Shown: positions 40,942 to 52,790 of the stretch, in pieces
How the letters are laid out: each line of letters begins with the position of its first letter
How positions within the stretch are numbered: the stretch's first letter is position 1
From: Blasia pusilla
Taxonomy: Eukaryota > Marchantiophyta > Marchantiopsida > Blasiales
DNA length: 64,000 nucleotides
Assembly: GCA_050084515.1 (NCBI GenBank)
Contig: CM114274.1
Location: forward strand, 38,688,001 to 38,752,000
Direction: 5' to 3'
Made by a program: the position numbers and the translations under genes
The notes under the pieces: generated by a model
The model's input: the letters and a program-made list of their open reading frames with translations, nothing else
Database searches by the model: none
What the model was told of the DNA's origin: nothing

Positions 40942-43400
40942 CTTGCCTCAATAACAAATTCCACAAAGATCTAATGGACAGAGCTATCATCTGAATGCAG
41001 ACCCACGTGAAATCAAGACAAGTATGATAAGGCACATATACCTAACCTGGTTCTTATCTCGATGGAGATCTCAATCATCACTAACAATCCTCACCGATGT
41101 GGTCCAACGCTTCCAATGACATTCCTGAATGACAAATGTAACACACCCAACTTTAGATAATAACTCAATCCTTTGATATGTACACTTTATTATGGCCCTG
41201 GTCTAATCCATTCAAGATAGGAGCATAGAGTTGGATGATGACCCAACAACTGCACTGCATTCTTGATCCAGCAACATTGATTCTATGAGTAGTTACATAA
41301 TTGGTTTACTACAACTAGTATCAATTTTGATGAATACTTAACAAAGATATCCACAAGAATTTTGTCCAAGAATGACACTGAAAATATGAGCACATGTTGT
41401 CAAGCCCTATCTGAAAACCATAACCTCACATGGGATATTTTGGCCACTACAAAAATTGTAATTTTGTGCATTGCAACTACATCATGAGTTTCCAACACCG
41501 TCATTAAGAGTCATACAAAGTTGTTGTCTCTAGTGCCTTTTTACGAAATTATAAGCTATTGAGATTCTTTTGGCACAATACTAGGGGCAGTCACATGTTG
41601 CTCCACATCTTTCTCAGAGTAGGACTAGAATGGCAATAAGCTCAATTTTGTTGTAGGACTCGGGTCAAAGCACTCCACTAATATGATGGCATGTTCCACT
41701 CGAGTTTTGCATGGTAGCATGATAAGAGCTCAGTATACGTCCACTCGTTATGTGGAACGTTTGTGGCTCGTTATAAGTTTGCGTTCGGCTCACTTGGTCC
41801 TCTCCATGGTATGTCACACCAATCTATATGCTCCTGGGGCACGCCAAGAAGATGTGCCCAATCCTCCCACAAGTGCAACAACTCTTCCAATCGGTTCCCT
41901 ACGGGAGTATTTTGACGTCAAATAATCAGCGCCCCCACTGCATTGGTCTATGTTTAGATCGCAATCAGAGGCTGGCATTTCATTTTTGCAAGTGGGTATG
42001 AAGAAGGCGGAGGATATGACCACCAATTATCCACAACTATAGGTAAGCCTCCGAATTCTCCAGAACTACAGACATGCCTCAGATGTTTGAGGTCACTTTG
42101 CAGGTGTATGTGGACAGTGAATAAGACCCAAAGTAGGAGGGATTGGATTCCTTGTGTGTACTGCGTGGAAGAATGCACAAATTCTATGGAAGTGGGAGGA
42201 AAGAATCGATTGTAATGTGCGACCATGGGCGTTGGGATTGCAGTGTCCTCTTACGAGTGTGAAGCCGGTGGCTCGGTGGCCTTATCCTCATGGGCTTGGG
42301 CTTGAAGTGGGGGTCACCACCAACTGCTTATGCTTTCCATAAGATTTCCTCCTAGTATCGGTGATATGTGCTACAAAGACCCAAAAGAACTATAGGTGTA
42401 CGGACCATTTTTGCGGATAAAAGGGAGATGTTGAAGTGGAAGCGAGAGAAGAGGAGTCCGCTTGAGAGATTGTTGGAGAGCAGAAATAGCAAGGGATTCG
42501 AGAAGGAGAATCGATAGGTCTAGCTAGAAACTAGAGAATGTTCGACTTCGACCAGCGATATAGACATTGCCAATGCTATCGAGCCTCTGCGCATTGGAGT
42601 TATTGTTGAGTCTCTGGGTCTGGATCCGTCCAACATCCACTTCTATGGTCCCCACAAGGCTAAGGTAACATAGCCTTAAATAGCAAATGCCTCCCCGCAA
42701 ACAAATTCCCACGGCCGTGCAGTCAATTGAGATTACAATTTCCACCAAGCGCATTGAGTGAACTTATTACAATGCTACCAAATCTTGCCTCTATTGTCCC
42801 AGGTTGTGTGGCGACTCTAGCAACCCAACCCAAAGCAGAGTTGTATCACTACCAATTGCACACAGATGGCTGTCCTAGAGAATACCTCATAGTCTAGAAG
42901 CGCCCCGAATAACTTTACATCACAGTCAATTTGTTCCAAGAATGCCCTTCTCCTCACTTCAATCTTTAGAAATATACGCCTTTCATCCTTTTGTCACTAC
43001 AAATTGCGTTAGAGTCGGGACAACCAGATGTATTTCAATGCAACTCCGATGAGGAATCAATCACACTGCAAAGATGGAAGCAGTTTCAAACTTAACTCTA
43101 TGTATTTTTGGAAGTGTTTGTTTTGCGAGAACATCCATACTAAAGTATTGCCCAGCCGAACCCTTAACAACTGATATCCGACTCTACCATTTCCCAACAT
43201 TCAACGTACAATTGTGCGAGAGCACACGAATGATACACGTCAAAATTTGGAGGTGCTTCGATCAATAACAAACTGATGTCCTGTGGGTGAATCAAAACAA
43301 CGTGAAGCCAATCTACTTCGGATCAATAAGTATGTACGTGTGGAACTTCGTCTCGGTGAAGATTTTTCTGAATCAAATTTCATTTCACAATCGTACACAT
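40942..43400. other. 5' non-coding region of CACTA B
   Basis: Upstream of the transposase start. Short open frames (41683-41925 plus, 42226-41814 minus) have no recognised domain. I see no gene in 40942-43400. Confidence 0.5.
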
Positions 43401-43473
43401 GGAGGTGTAGCTCACATGGTAAAGCGATCGCTTTGCATGCGATAGGCACGGGGATCGCTGCCTCGCACCTCCA
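43401..43473 (+). tRNA. tRNA-Ala(UGC)-like sequence, decayed
   Basis: 73 nt that fold as a cloverleaf: the acceptor arm GGAGGTG pairs perfectly with CACCTCC, followed by A. The anticodon loop TTTGCAT gives UGC, on a perfect 5 bp stem (ATCGC/GCGAT). The D arm keeps AGCTCA and TGGTA but has one mismatched pair. The T arm is CGGGG/CCTCG with one G-T pair, and its loop ATCGCTG departs from the usual TTCGATC, so the internal B box is damaged. It is likely a tRNA pseudogene or the head of a tRNA-derived SINE, since 170 bp downstream comes a pure AG run. Confidence 0.7.
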
Positions 43474-43635
43474 GATCTCATCTGTGCTTGTTACAATTTT
43501 CCACCCACGTTGCTGTAACCAGTTTTGAATCTTTTGATCAGCAATCGGACCGAGAGAGAGAGAGAGAGACGAGTAGCTGAGGACGATGTCACAATGATCT
43601 CGGAACTCCAAGTCCAATCAAGAATTGAGAGGAGG

Positions 43636-43847
<212 letters not shown>

Positions 43848-43849
43848 CT

Positions 43850-44690
43850 TTTTTTGAATCGAGGAGCTGCACTTCACTCTAGTGCGTGTGCACCACCAAA
43901 AGTGAGTGCAGAGGAGATTAAAAGATACAAAACACCCTGCTCATCATCGCCGCGTTTGGCAACGAGTAGTTGCTTTGATTCTCTCTAAATCTAAAGAGGA
44001 GGAGATCAAAGGGCCGAATCTGGACTTCCTGCACGCTCTATTCTATGGATTGGCTCCGTTGGGCAAGAAGTACAACAATGCATTCTGGTGTGAAGAGCGA
44101 TAGTGGACTTACCCGAATTTGAGGATCCAACTCTCTTTGTGGAAGCTTTCTTGCTGGTCTAGACAAGGTACCTAATTCGGGCACGCAATATTCAATCTCC
44201 CTTTTGCATCATGCGATGTGTATAGCTGGGCGCACACTACCGACGTTCTCCGAGATGTGCAGTGAGAGGTTTCTTCTCAAAGTGAGGCGAAGACAGAAAT
44301 GAAGAAGAGAGAGAAAGTACACCCAAAACAGGAGTGTTTCTTGACTGACTCTATCCCCGCGCATTCAATCTGCACCATTTACTTAGTAGGTTCTCCTCAC
44401 CAACATGGCCACAACAGCTTCAAAGCTCATTGCACTCAATCCGCAAGCTTGAGTGCATTCCCTCGCTTTCTCACTATCGTGGGGTTTGGGAGACACGGAA
44501 CGCGGGAATGTGGAGGGTCTGAACCTCGGCAATACAAATAAAATCAAGACACGAATGAGCCCGAGTTTTCAAATCTGACACATCAAGCCACCTTGTTCTA
44601 AACATGCCAAATCAACCAACGAAGTTGTAAACGTCCCACTCCAAACCTTCCTCCTTGTTAACACCTCCTCTTCTGACCTCCACCCTCACC
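43850..44690. other. Unassigned internal DNA of CACTA B
   Basis: Small plus-strand open frames (43906-44103, 44299-44541) without recognised domains. No counterpart was identified in copy A. Confidence 0.4.
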
Positions 44691-44699
44691 AAGGGTTCT

Positions 44700-45930
44700 A
44701 AAAACCTGGACACTTTGTCCAAAACAACACCCCAACACTAGGACGAAGGGGAAAAGAAAAAAGTTGAAATGGCCACACCCACATCGATTAAAATATCGTA
44801 AACCCAAAAGCGGTGTTTCGTTTTTCGGGGGAGTATGAGGGATTCCAATGCAGATCCAAACCGTTGAAGTGGTGACATGCTTTAATTCCGAGGTGTGTAC
44901 TAATTTCGATCGCAATCCAATGGTGGGATGAAAAGCTATGTCCATGTTACTCTCACAAATTGCAAAACGCCCTCTTCCTCCTTTTTGCGTCGCTTTTTGT
45001 ACCCTCCACCCTCCACATGGGGCCCAAAAATCAGAAGACTTCCTCCTGGATGGCAACCATAACCGAGGAACAGAGTTAGAAAGAAAAAATTACAAATGAA
45101 CACTCACACATGGAATTAAAAATCTTAAACCCCAAAAGTGATCTTTCATTCCGCGTTTGAGCACCGAGAGCTAACTCGCAGATCTGAACCGTTCAAGATG
45201 TGGAGGAATTTAAGGCCTTCAGGTGTGCCAGGTTTCATCACCATCCAATGGTGGGAGAGAAAGGTAACTGCATGATACAATGAAAATGTCGTCAAGACTA
45301 GAAGCAATCCTAATCGACGCCCTCTTCCTCCTTCTTGGCGTTGCTTTTTGTACCCTCCACCCTCCACATGGGGCCCAAAAATCAGAAGACTTCCTCCTGG
45401 ATGGAAACCCTAACCCAGGAACAGAGGACAAAGAAAAAATTACAAATGAACACTCACACATGGAATTAAAAATCTTAAACCCCAAAAGTGATCTTTCATT
45501 TCTCGTTTGAGCACCGAGAGCTAACTGGCAGATCTGAACCGTTCAAGATGTGGAGGAATTTAAGGCCTTCATGTGTGCCAGGTTTCATCACCATCCAATG
45601 GTGGGAGAGAAAGGTAACTGCATGATACAATGAAAATGTCGTCAAGACTAGAAACAATCCTTCTCAAGGCGCTCTTCTTTCTTCTTGGCGTGTCTTTTTG
45701 TACCCTCCACCCTCCATAGGGTGCCCTAAAATCGTTAAATATTCCTACTAGTGGACCCTTTACCGTGGAACAAAGGGCAAGAGAAAAAACTTCATATGAC
45801 CACTCACACATGGAATTAAAAATCATGAACGTTAAAGTGGTCTTTCCTTTTTGGTTTGAGCATGGAGAGCTAATTGCCAGATGTGAAGCGTTGAAGGATT
45901 TAGGACCTTGGCTTGTGTTAACTTGTGGCT
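44700..45930. repeat. Tandem array, 350-bp unit, about 3.5 copies
   Basis: The phrase CACTCACACATGGAATTAAA recurs at 45101, 45451 and 45801, exactly 350 bp apart. Other landmarks (TTTTTGTACCCTCCACCCTC, GATCTGAACCGTTCAAGATG) recur at the same spacing. A more diverged unit covers about 44700-45050. The middle units are nearly identical. Copy A has no comparable array, which accounts for most of the 1 kb length difference between the copies here. Confidence 0.92.
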
Positions 45931-46362
45931 GCTAAACGCAAGATGCGACAAATTTTTTAAATCCATGATGACATGAAAATGGCAGAGAGACGTGGAACCT
46001 TCTCTTCATACGTGAGCCCTCTTTTAGTACGTTTCTGCCTGAACCAAGGGTGCAAGAATGTTCAATTTTTTTCTTGAGGGGAAACCCAATCCTAGGAATG
46101 TAGGACATATAAAGATTTATATGTCCCAAAAACATTAAAATACACGTTATCATTGGAGCATGAGACCACAAAAACACACTAGTCATTATTTATGACTCAG
46201 TATTACTAGGCAAGTGAAAGAAGTACGACTAGTCTTTACTAAAGGGTATTGATAACTACTTTAGTAATAAGTACATGACTAGGTGAGTTGTGCAACCTTA
46301 AATTTTAGGACTAAACCATTTTAGTCATACTTTGAGTTATTCTTTCGGCAAGTCATTTAAAG

Positions 46363-46395
46363 CCTAGTCATAAAAACCACACAATTCTTCTAGTG
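46363..46395 (-). repeat. Right terminal inverted repeat of CACTA B
   Basis: The reverse complement begins CACTAGAAGAATTGTGTGG and ends ATGACTAGG. It is followed by the TGA target duplication at 46396-46398. Confidence 0.93.
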
Positions 46396-46729
46396 TGATC
46401 CAACATGTTGTGACTTGGTGTGTCGAGCCGCACATACCAAAGGTTTGGCGGCCGAAGCTGCAGCAAGAATCAAGAAGTTATGCTGTGAGACATGCGATTG
46501 ATGGATTTATTCCTTTTGCAGTGGAAGTCTTCGGTCATTTACATGTGTCTTTTGATACTTTCCTGAAAACATGTGCTCACCACTCCCTCGAGAATCATCA
46601 TCTTGCCCCTTCCCATAGTCCTCCTCTCTCGGTAGTTACTACTTATTTTCAGCGATGCATCTTAGTGGCCTTACAACGTGCACAAGCCTTGGCATTGATA
46701 TGTTGTGCGGAGGTGGTGGGGGATCACTC
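46396..46729 (+). pseudogene. RLE-type LINE endonuclease, downstream half
   Basis: It continues the domain broken at 32077: after the insertion the frame reads DPT and LVCRAAHTKGLAAEAA, then after a frameshift IDGFIPFAVEVFGHLHVSF and ILVALQRAQALALI, the conserved C-terminal part of this LINE group. It is interrupted at 46729 by an LTR; the last residues (VGDHS) plausibly continue after it at 47347 and meet a TAG at 47356-47358. The same C-terminal pattern appears in the LINE at 54328-57385. Confidence 0.8.
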
Positions 46730-47346
46730 TGTCGTGCGCATACATATCGCTACACAACATACATCGCTGGTCACATCTACACCACACAACACCGATCTTC
46801 CCCACACACGGGTCGATCCACACATGTACAAAAATCAACTCATACATATACATGGAGATCACTCAACAAAAATAAAGAGTAGTAAAAACGGCACACCCGG
46901 CCTAAAACTCCACTCCTCAATCTACATCGGCATATCGAGCCTCGTCCACCCTGTGCTATCAAGGAATCCGGACGCTAGCACCCTAGTCCTAGCTCACACA
47001 CATACAAGGGAGGTGCTCCAACGGCCCAACATGAGAAAGATGGCTTAAGAAAGCCATCTTCCTCTCTTATATAGGTTGGGAAGAGCCAAAAGGCTCTTCT
47101 CCTAAAAATAGCCCTTCCCTTAGTAACCTGTGTGCACAGGTTACCAGGGGTAGGTGACCTGGTCAACAAGTCACCCGGATGTAAAAGACCTCAACATGAA
47201 AGTCGTCAGAAACGACGTTCTTGACACAATGGACCTATCCTCAACCTCATCCGACACTGTGGGACAAAGTTACACTCAAGATAGTCCGCTGGCTCCTACG
47301 CCCTATCCACGATAGATCTCGGCCTATCGGCTACTCGGATGTGACA
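46730..47346. repeat. Solo LTR, family 1
   Basis: 617 bp from TGTCGTGCGCATAC to CGGATGTGACA, homologous along its whole length to 13495-14112. Flanking tetranucleotides are ACTC and GCTC, a 4 bp duplication with one mismatch if genuine. No internal retroelement sequence is attached. It contains TATATA at 47068-47073 followed by the conserved hairpin. Confidence 0.85.
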
Positions 47347-47670
47347 GCTCGCCTCGTAGTCCATTCACGTCTAACCAACCACTCGTGTTCTTTTCAGATT
47401 TGTTTCAAGCTATCAATCATGTAACTCGTTGAGCCGGTGTTTACATTGGCTTGTTACCATTTTCTTTTTGCATTCTTTTATACATTTTTTGACTCCTTTT
47501 TTAAATTATTATTTCTTTTCTTTGTCTTCTTTCAAAATTTATTTTCTAATAAAATGGATATATAATTATTCCATTTCCTCTCTAATTTCTTATGATAGTA
47601 AATGCACATGTGGTAAATTACATGTGTCACTCACAACGGGCACCAACACTAATAAACAGTTCAGTTCCAA
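47347..47670 (+). other. 3' tail of the interrupted LINE
   Basis: After a stop shortly beyond the LTR the sequence is T-rich and low in complexity (47440-47580), consistent with a LINE 3' untranslated region. No clear poly(A) end was seen. Confidence 0.4.
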
Positions 47671-48783
47671 CCAGGGTTCCGGGAGTTTTTTTGTGGGACC
47701 CGGTAAACAGTTTCAGTAAACAATAATACAATTTCTGAACCGGTTTTCAGATACTAAATACAAAGGACATGCTCGAATCCAACCGGGTTTTCGTAGGCAG
47801 TTTTAAAATCAGTCGATAATTCCCTAGCTTTACTCGTAACCCCGGATCTCCCCGATCATTGGTTCCAACCCTTTGAACCGAGAATGAATAGACGAGGGAA
47901 CTTCCCCCCCCCGTCCCTGGGGGAATTTCCCCCCGGGGAAGACGTACCGACCACTTACTGGATTCCCCCGTGTGCCCGTGACTCAAGCATCAGACTGCGA
48001 CGTCAGAAAGGCGATGTCATGAGCAACAATAAGTGCCCCGGGGATACCAGCTCTTGTATACAGCTGGTAAAGAACGACATATCGCGCGAATAGAACTATC
48101 GGTGATTCGGTCGATTAGCAAGTGGTGCTAAACACGTAAAAGGCCGACTGCAGGTCTTCATTGCCTGTGGGACCGGCTTGAATGGGAAGGTGATAAGAAA
48201 TATTTTTACTAAGCAAAAGCCTCCAGCATTCAACCAGAAACTAGTGCATGGTGTGCGGGAATGAACTTCACTTGAGGCCACATCAAAAAATAACGTCCGA
48301 AATACACTTCCATCGAGATGTACCCGTTTATAAGTAACGGGTCTCCATATCTTTACGGTGTGCTGAAGCTAAGAGGTTTCTGAGGCTAGCAGTTACTGGG
48401 AGACACCGGTGTTAAGAGACCCTTTTATTGATAATCATATTTCTCTGAGTTGCGGATATTGCTTCAACCGTTGTGGGTTTAGCGGATAGGGGCGCCGATA
48501 TCCTTCCGGGGCGAGATATGACCCTTCACGTTCTGCGACTGTTTTACCCTCTTGTGCATGCTTTCTTCCCGAGGACAGATTGCTGTGAACGAGCAAGGGA
48601 TGGAGAAACAGAGGGATCCGCTACCGGAACCGGAGGATTCTCCACTTTGACAATTGAAAACTCAAAGAAGCTTTCACGATAAAGCGTTTGTGGCAAAAAG
48701 TGGGACAGATAAGTACGTGTACTATATTCACTGCTCTTTGGCTTTCTGCCTATTACCCAACCCAGGGTCCGGGAGATTTTTTT
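47671..48783. other. Foreign-looking segment between direct repeats, possibly organellar
   Basis: It is bounded by near-identical 22-mers: CCAGGGTTCCGGGAGTTTTT at 47671-47692 and CCAGGGTCCGGGAGATTTTT at 48762-48783. The core (about 47880-48710) is more GC-balanced and higher in complexity than its surroundings, without coding potential. It starts a stretch at 47970 with GTGTGCCCGTGAC, followed by structured-RNA-like phrases and short hairpins (for example ACCCGTTTATAAGTAACGGGT at 48321). This is reminiscent of domain I of a plant mitochondrial group II intron. No domain V was found, so an organellar origin is only a suggestion. Confidence 0.35.
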
Positions 48784-49312
48784 AATGTGTCAGCCGATTT
48801 CTGCTATTTAGACTATCAAGTCGGCTCTTTTTTTTCCTAGCCGGTCCTGGTTGGTATTATTTGAACAAGGCAGTTAAAAAATAGTTTTTTTTTTTCAGAC
48901 AGTTTTTATCCGAATTTGTTCAAAAGGAACCCATTCTGGTACTTTGGAAATGGACCCATCTAGTTTCTGGGTGTTTTCCGAGACGGCTGCCAATTTTCGG
49001 CATGTATGAAACAAGCCTTTTTTTCTTTCTTTCCTTCACCTTTTCTCTCTTTTACTTTCAGCTTTTTTTCTTCTTTTTACCTTCATCTCATCATCTACCT
49101 TGTATCTTTTTACCTTGGAGCAAAACCTCCCTTCTAAAATTTGCATGAAGGAAATGTTATGCTCTCTACCTTGAGATATCCTTGGCAGGAGTTGAATCTG
49201 GCCAAGCCTCCCCACCAGTTGGGAGCCAAGGATCATGCCCCTCTATAATATTTGGAGCTTCTAAGTTCCAAGTGTTATAGAAGGGCTCTAAGTCCTACAA
49301 AAAAAACACACA
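48784..49312. other. Non-coding DNA downstream of hAT-like gene
   Basis: T-rich tracts, no coding. It could contain the hAT element's 3' end, but no terminal repeat or 8 bp duplication could be identified. Confidence 0.4.
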
Positions 49313-51719
49313 TCAACCTAACAAGTCAACCGATGGGGCACCACATTCTGTTTCTGCTTGAGGGTTCATGTATCGATCAGGATTAGAATACAAGTACCTA
49401 AAATTAGCAGAAGTCTTCCATAATATGACAGATTCAGACAACATGTCGTCATAGTCACTTGTAGGTCCTTCTAAAGCAATCCTTAATACAACATCTAGAT
49501 GTTTAGAACCTAGTCGATTACGAGTCTTAGTCTTGATCAAATTCTGAATTGAAAAATCCCTCTCACACATGGCAGTGCTAACACATTGAACCCTTGCAAC
49601 ATTAGCCACAACAAGCAAGTTAGTAAACTTACATTGTAAAGTGGGGCTCCAACTCACCATTGCCCATAAGTCTCTGAAATTACGATCTTTCCACTCGGTT
49701 GTAGCCATCAACTTGAATGACTGAAATTCTTGCTTCACAGCAGCAGAATTTATGACAGAGGGTTGGAGATGTCCCCTCAATGGTAACTCACATCCAAAAT
49801 GTGCACACAAATCTTCCAAGTCCTTACATCCCCAACTATTTAACCCAACTTGCCGAAAGGGCATGTGCAATGGGTTCAAAATCCTCATTGCACCAATAAG
49901 ATTGTTGTCCCTAAATCTTTCTTGCAATGCTAAACAAACACTTTCAGCATATGACTTCTGAAATAAGAGAGCAGATTCCAAATCCCTGCCTGTGCGGTCT
50001 CTCAACATTTCTATGCTATGAAACTTATTACCCCTAATCTCTGATTGCAAACGTCTAAGATATCCATCGGAGGGACCAAAATCAGGTAGGATATGATAAC
50101 CTGTTTCTTCGGATAATATAGATGCATTCAAATCTCGACTTTCCATCACAAAATTCATGGTAATAGAAGCAATCTCTGAAGTAAATGCTGCCAATAGTAC
50201 TAACATCAACAAACTTGTATTGGAAAATCTTCCTCAAGTTAGCAAGGTTGGAAAGAATATCAGCTAAAAAATATAACTGATAGATCATTTGGAATGATCT
50301 TAACTTGTTGTATAAATTTGAGGCATGGCCGTTATCTTCTGAAGGGGAAATATCCCTAAAGTATGTCAATACAGACTCAAGTGAATCACACAATGTACAT
50401 ACAGCCTGCCAACGTGACAACCATCTTATTTTATGATACCTCTTCATAACTCGTTGAGAGTCATTCAACTTCTCTTGAAGTGATGCTAGGTTAGCTTTCC
50501 TCTTTGATGACCTTTTGAAATACCCTGCTACGGCATTCAAAATAGAATTAATTTATGTTGAAATGACTTTACAATTAGGTGCTCTTGCTGCTATTAAAGC
50601 CGCAAGATTGGTTCTGTGCGCTACACAATGTACAGAGAGTAGAAACGGGTTTACCTTTTGCTTCAATTGAGAAGCTACCCCAATTTGGCTACCTACCATT
50701 GTAGAGGCCCCATCTGAACCAAATCCAACCATTTTGGTATACTCTAGCCCTCCATCTTTCATAAACTCCAACAAAGTATTAGTGATAGCATTAGAACATT
50801 TAGATTCACAATAAATCAACCCTAGAAAACAACACTCAGCTTGACCCTCTTCTATGAATGTTGCAAACACAACTAAATGCCCTGTCACCGAAATATCTGT
50901 AGATTCGTCGATCAAAATCCCAAAGAAAGGAGATGATTGAACTCTAGCTAGAGTCCTCTTCATCAAAATTTGGCTAATGAAAAAAAACATGTCACTACAA
51001 CTCTTTTCATCTTGATAAAGGTCCCTGGTGATAGGTGCATTCACAGCAAGCAACAATTTATAGAGAGTCGTGAATTTTGAGAAGGGCATGGCCTCCTTTG
51101 CAAGAAAATATGCACACTTGAATAAAGTCAAGAGTGCGACCCGTTTGAACCCGACGTGAATCGAACACGCAACCTTCTGATCTGGAGTCAGACGCGCTAC
51201 CATTGCGCCACGGATCCCCTGATGTTCCTGCCCAAATCTTTTTTATCTATAATTAAAAGATAACCAAGAACCGCGAACGTCCATTTAACCCCATACATAA
51301 CCTCCCCAAATATATTTTGCAGGTTTGGTTGGATGTGGCGATGGCCTTTGCCATAGATTTCTTACCTCCATTGATTGCCCAAGCAAGCTTTACATGCTCG
51401 TTCGATTTTGCATGATCTATGAATGCCGAAACTTTACAATTGATTGCACCATCCCTAGCAAATACACTCTTTCCCTTACCCTTTCTACATACATTACAAT
51501 GGATCCTCCCACTTGTTTTATCAAAGCTGATCAATCATACATTGTATACCATGCATCCTTCCAAGCTACACGATTTTTCTCAGATATGGATGGAGTGCTG
51601 CCTAACGTACTCTGGTCTTCCCTCTCATCAGATGATCCCGACAAAGCTATGATATCAAGCTGTTCCTTTGAAACCTCCTTTGAGAGCAATTCATTCATGG
51701 TTCTCTGGCGTTTAGCCAT
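49313..51719 (-). pseudogene. hAT-like transposase, broken
   Basis: A cut-and-paste transposase remnant of the zinc-finger/hAT-dimerisation type. On the minus strand: a start at 51719 (MAKRQRTMNELLSKEVS); a finger-like block 51534-51253 (HCNVCRKGKG, AFIDHAKSNEHVKLA); a core block 51140-50553 (FKCAYFLAKEAMPFSKF, ILIDESTDISVTGHLV, GFGSDGASTMVGSQIGVA, LSVHCVAHRTNLAA); 50540-50082 (RWLSRWQAVCTLCDSLESVL); and 50212-49313 with the C-terminal dimerisation region (CERDFSIQNLIKTKTRNRLG). The DESTD Asp and the following Asp are in place. It is dead: frame changes near 51540, 50548 and 50200, and a tRNA gene sits between the finger and the core. Element ends were not found. Confidence 0.85.
51146..51217 (-). 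tRNA. tRNA-Trp(CCA), intact
   Basis: 72 nt on the minus strand from GGATCCGTGGCGCAATGG to GGGTTC plus A. The acceptor arm is GGATCCG/CGGGTTC with G-U pairs, the anticodon loop CTCCAGA gives CCA, and the A box (TGGCGCAATGG) and B box (GTTCGATTC) are intact. No intron and no encoded CCA tail. The first TTTT, a possible Pol III stop, lies at 51108-51105, 38 nt downstream. It matches the standard plant nuclear tRNA-Trp as I remember it. It lies inside the hAT-like transposase remnant, whose frame resumes immediately after the tRNA 3' end. Confidence 0.95.
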
Positions 51720-52099
51720 ACCAAACCCAATCCAAAGTAGGGCAAAGCTGGGGAAGTCTTGAGTCAAGAGTACACAGAGGCCGTGCGTGAGGGTATTATG
51801 AATAGTGCTATGAGTAAGAGGTGTAGGATGCCACAATCTGAACCCACTCACATCGTCAAGCACAGGAAACTACGACTCTAAATGTCTCAAACTAATGTAG
51901 TCAAGAAGAAGCCTATGCTGCCCCAATGCACAAGTTATGAGCAACAGTAGGATCTCTGATGTAGTACAGCAAAAGCTACAACACTAGAGAGCAATCGACC
52001 TCAATCGATGCCATAATCAAGATCGACCGTAGTCATCATCAAGGAGACATCTGGGTGAGGGCATTCGGCATGACTAGGGCTTTGCAGCATGACACAAAG
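51720..52099. other. No gene recognised
   Basis: Upstream flank of the hAT-like gene; may contain its promoter and 5' terminus. Confidence 0.4.
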
Positions 52100-52790
52100 A
52101 TTGCTAGCAGCGTGGTTAGAAGGCAGCAAGAGATCTTGCAATGCAAAATAGGGAACCGCAACAAGAGCAAAAGCGCTCACAAAAGCGTGGGTACAAGGCA
52201 GCAAGAGACCTATGAACGCGGCTGATAGGGTTTAGAGAATAGCACTCGAACTCCAAGAGCGAAAGCATGTCAGAGTGAGAGACACAACTATGAGTTGCAG
52301 CAGGAACGAAAAGGCGGCGAAGTTCGGCAAGAGAAGACACGTTCGAACAATCGCTCGGTAGCAAAGAAGAAAGGAAACGGGCACTAAAAAATAGTACATA
52401 ATAGCAGGAAGAGCGCATCAACGAGCAAGAGCGCACAATACCAGGCAAGAGCGTCCTAACCAGGCAAGAACGCAGCGTGGTTCCCAACGACCAAGAGCGC
52501 TCAGCAGCAAGGGCGCGACAATCGAAGCCTCGAAGGTGCAAGAGCGAGTCAACGAAAGTGAGTGCAAAACCGAGAGCGGCTTACAACAGAGCAAAGCGAC
52601 CCCTGCACAATGAGCCTAGCAGCGATCTAAGGTGCAAGAGCGCAGCAACGAGCAAGAGCGCTCAGCAGGAAAGGGCGCGACAGCAATCGAAGCCTCGAAG
52701 GTGCAAGAGCGAGTCAACAAGCAAGAGTGCAAAACCCAGAGCCGTGGCTTAGAGGCTAGAGCAGAGCAGCAGCCCTCGCACAATGAGCCG
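52100..52790. repeat. GCAAGAGCG-rich repeat with 161-bp duplication
   Basis: The short motif CAAGAGCG recurs more than a dozen times. A block starting CAAGAGCGCTCAGCAG at 52492 is repeated at 52653, with the same downstream phrases (AATCGAAGCCTCGAAGGTGC, AGAGCGAGTCAAC), giving a 161 bp tandem duplication. Open frames on both strands are a by-product. Confidence 0.75.

Noticed and set aside
47960-48710. Definite mitochondrial insertion
   Set aside because: Only general resemblance to group II intron RNA was seen; without a domain V or a database match it is kept as a low-confidence possibility.
50553-51203. Transposase frame starting at Met 51203
   Set aside because: Its first 19 codons are the tRNA-Trp gene read as protein, so the start is spurious; the true transposase sequence begins after the tRNA.
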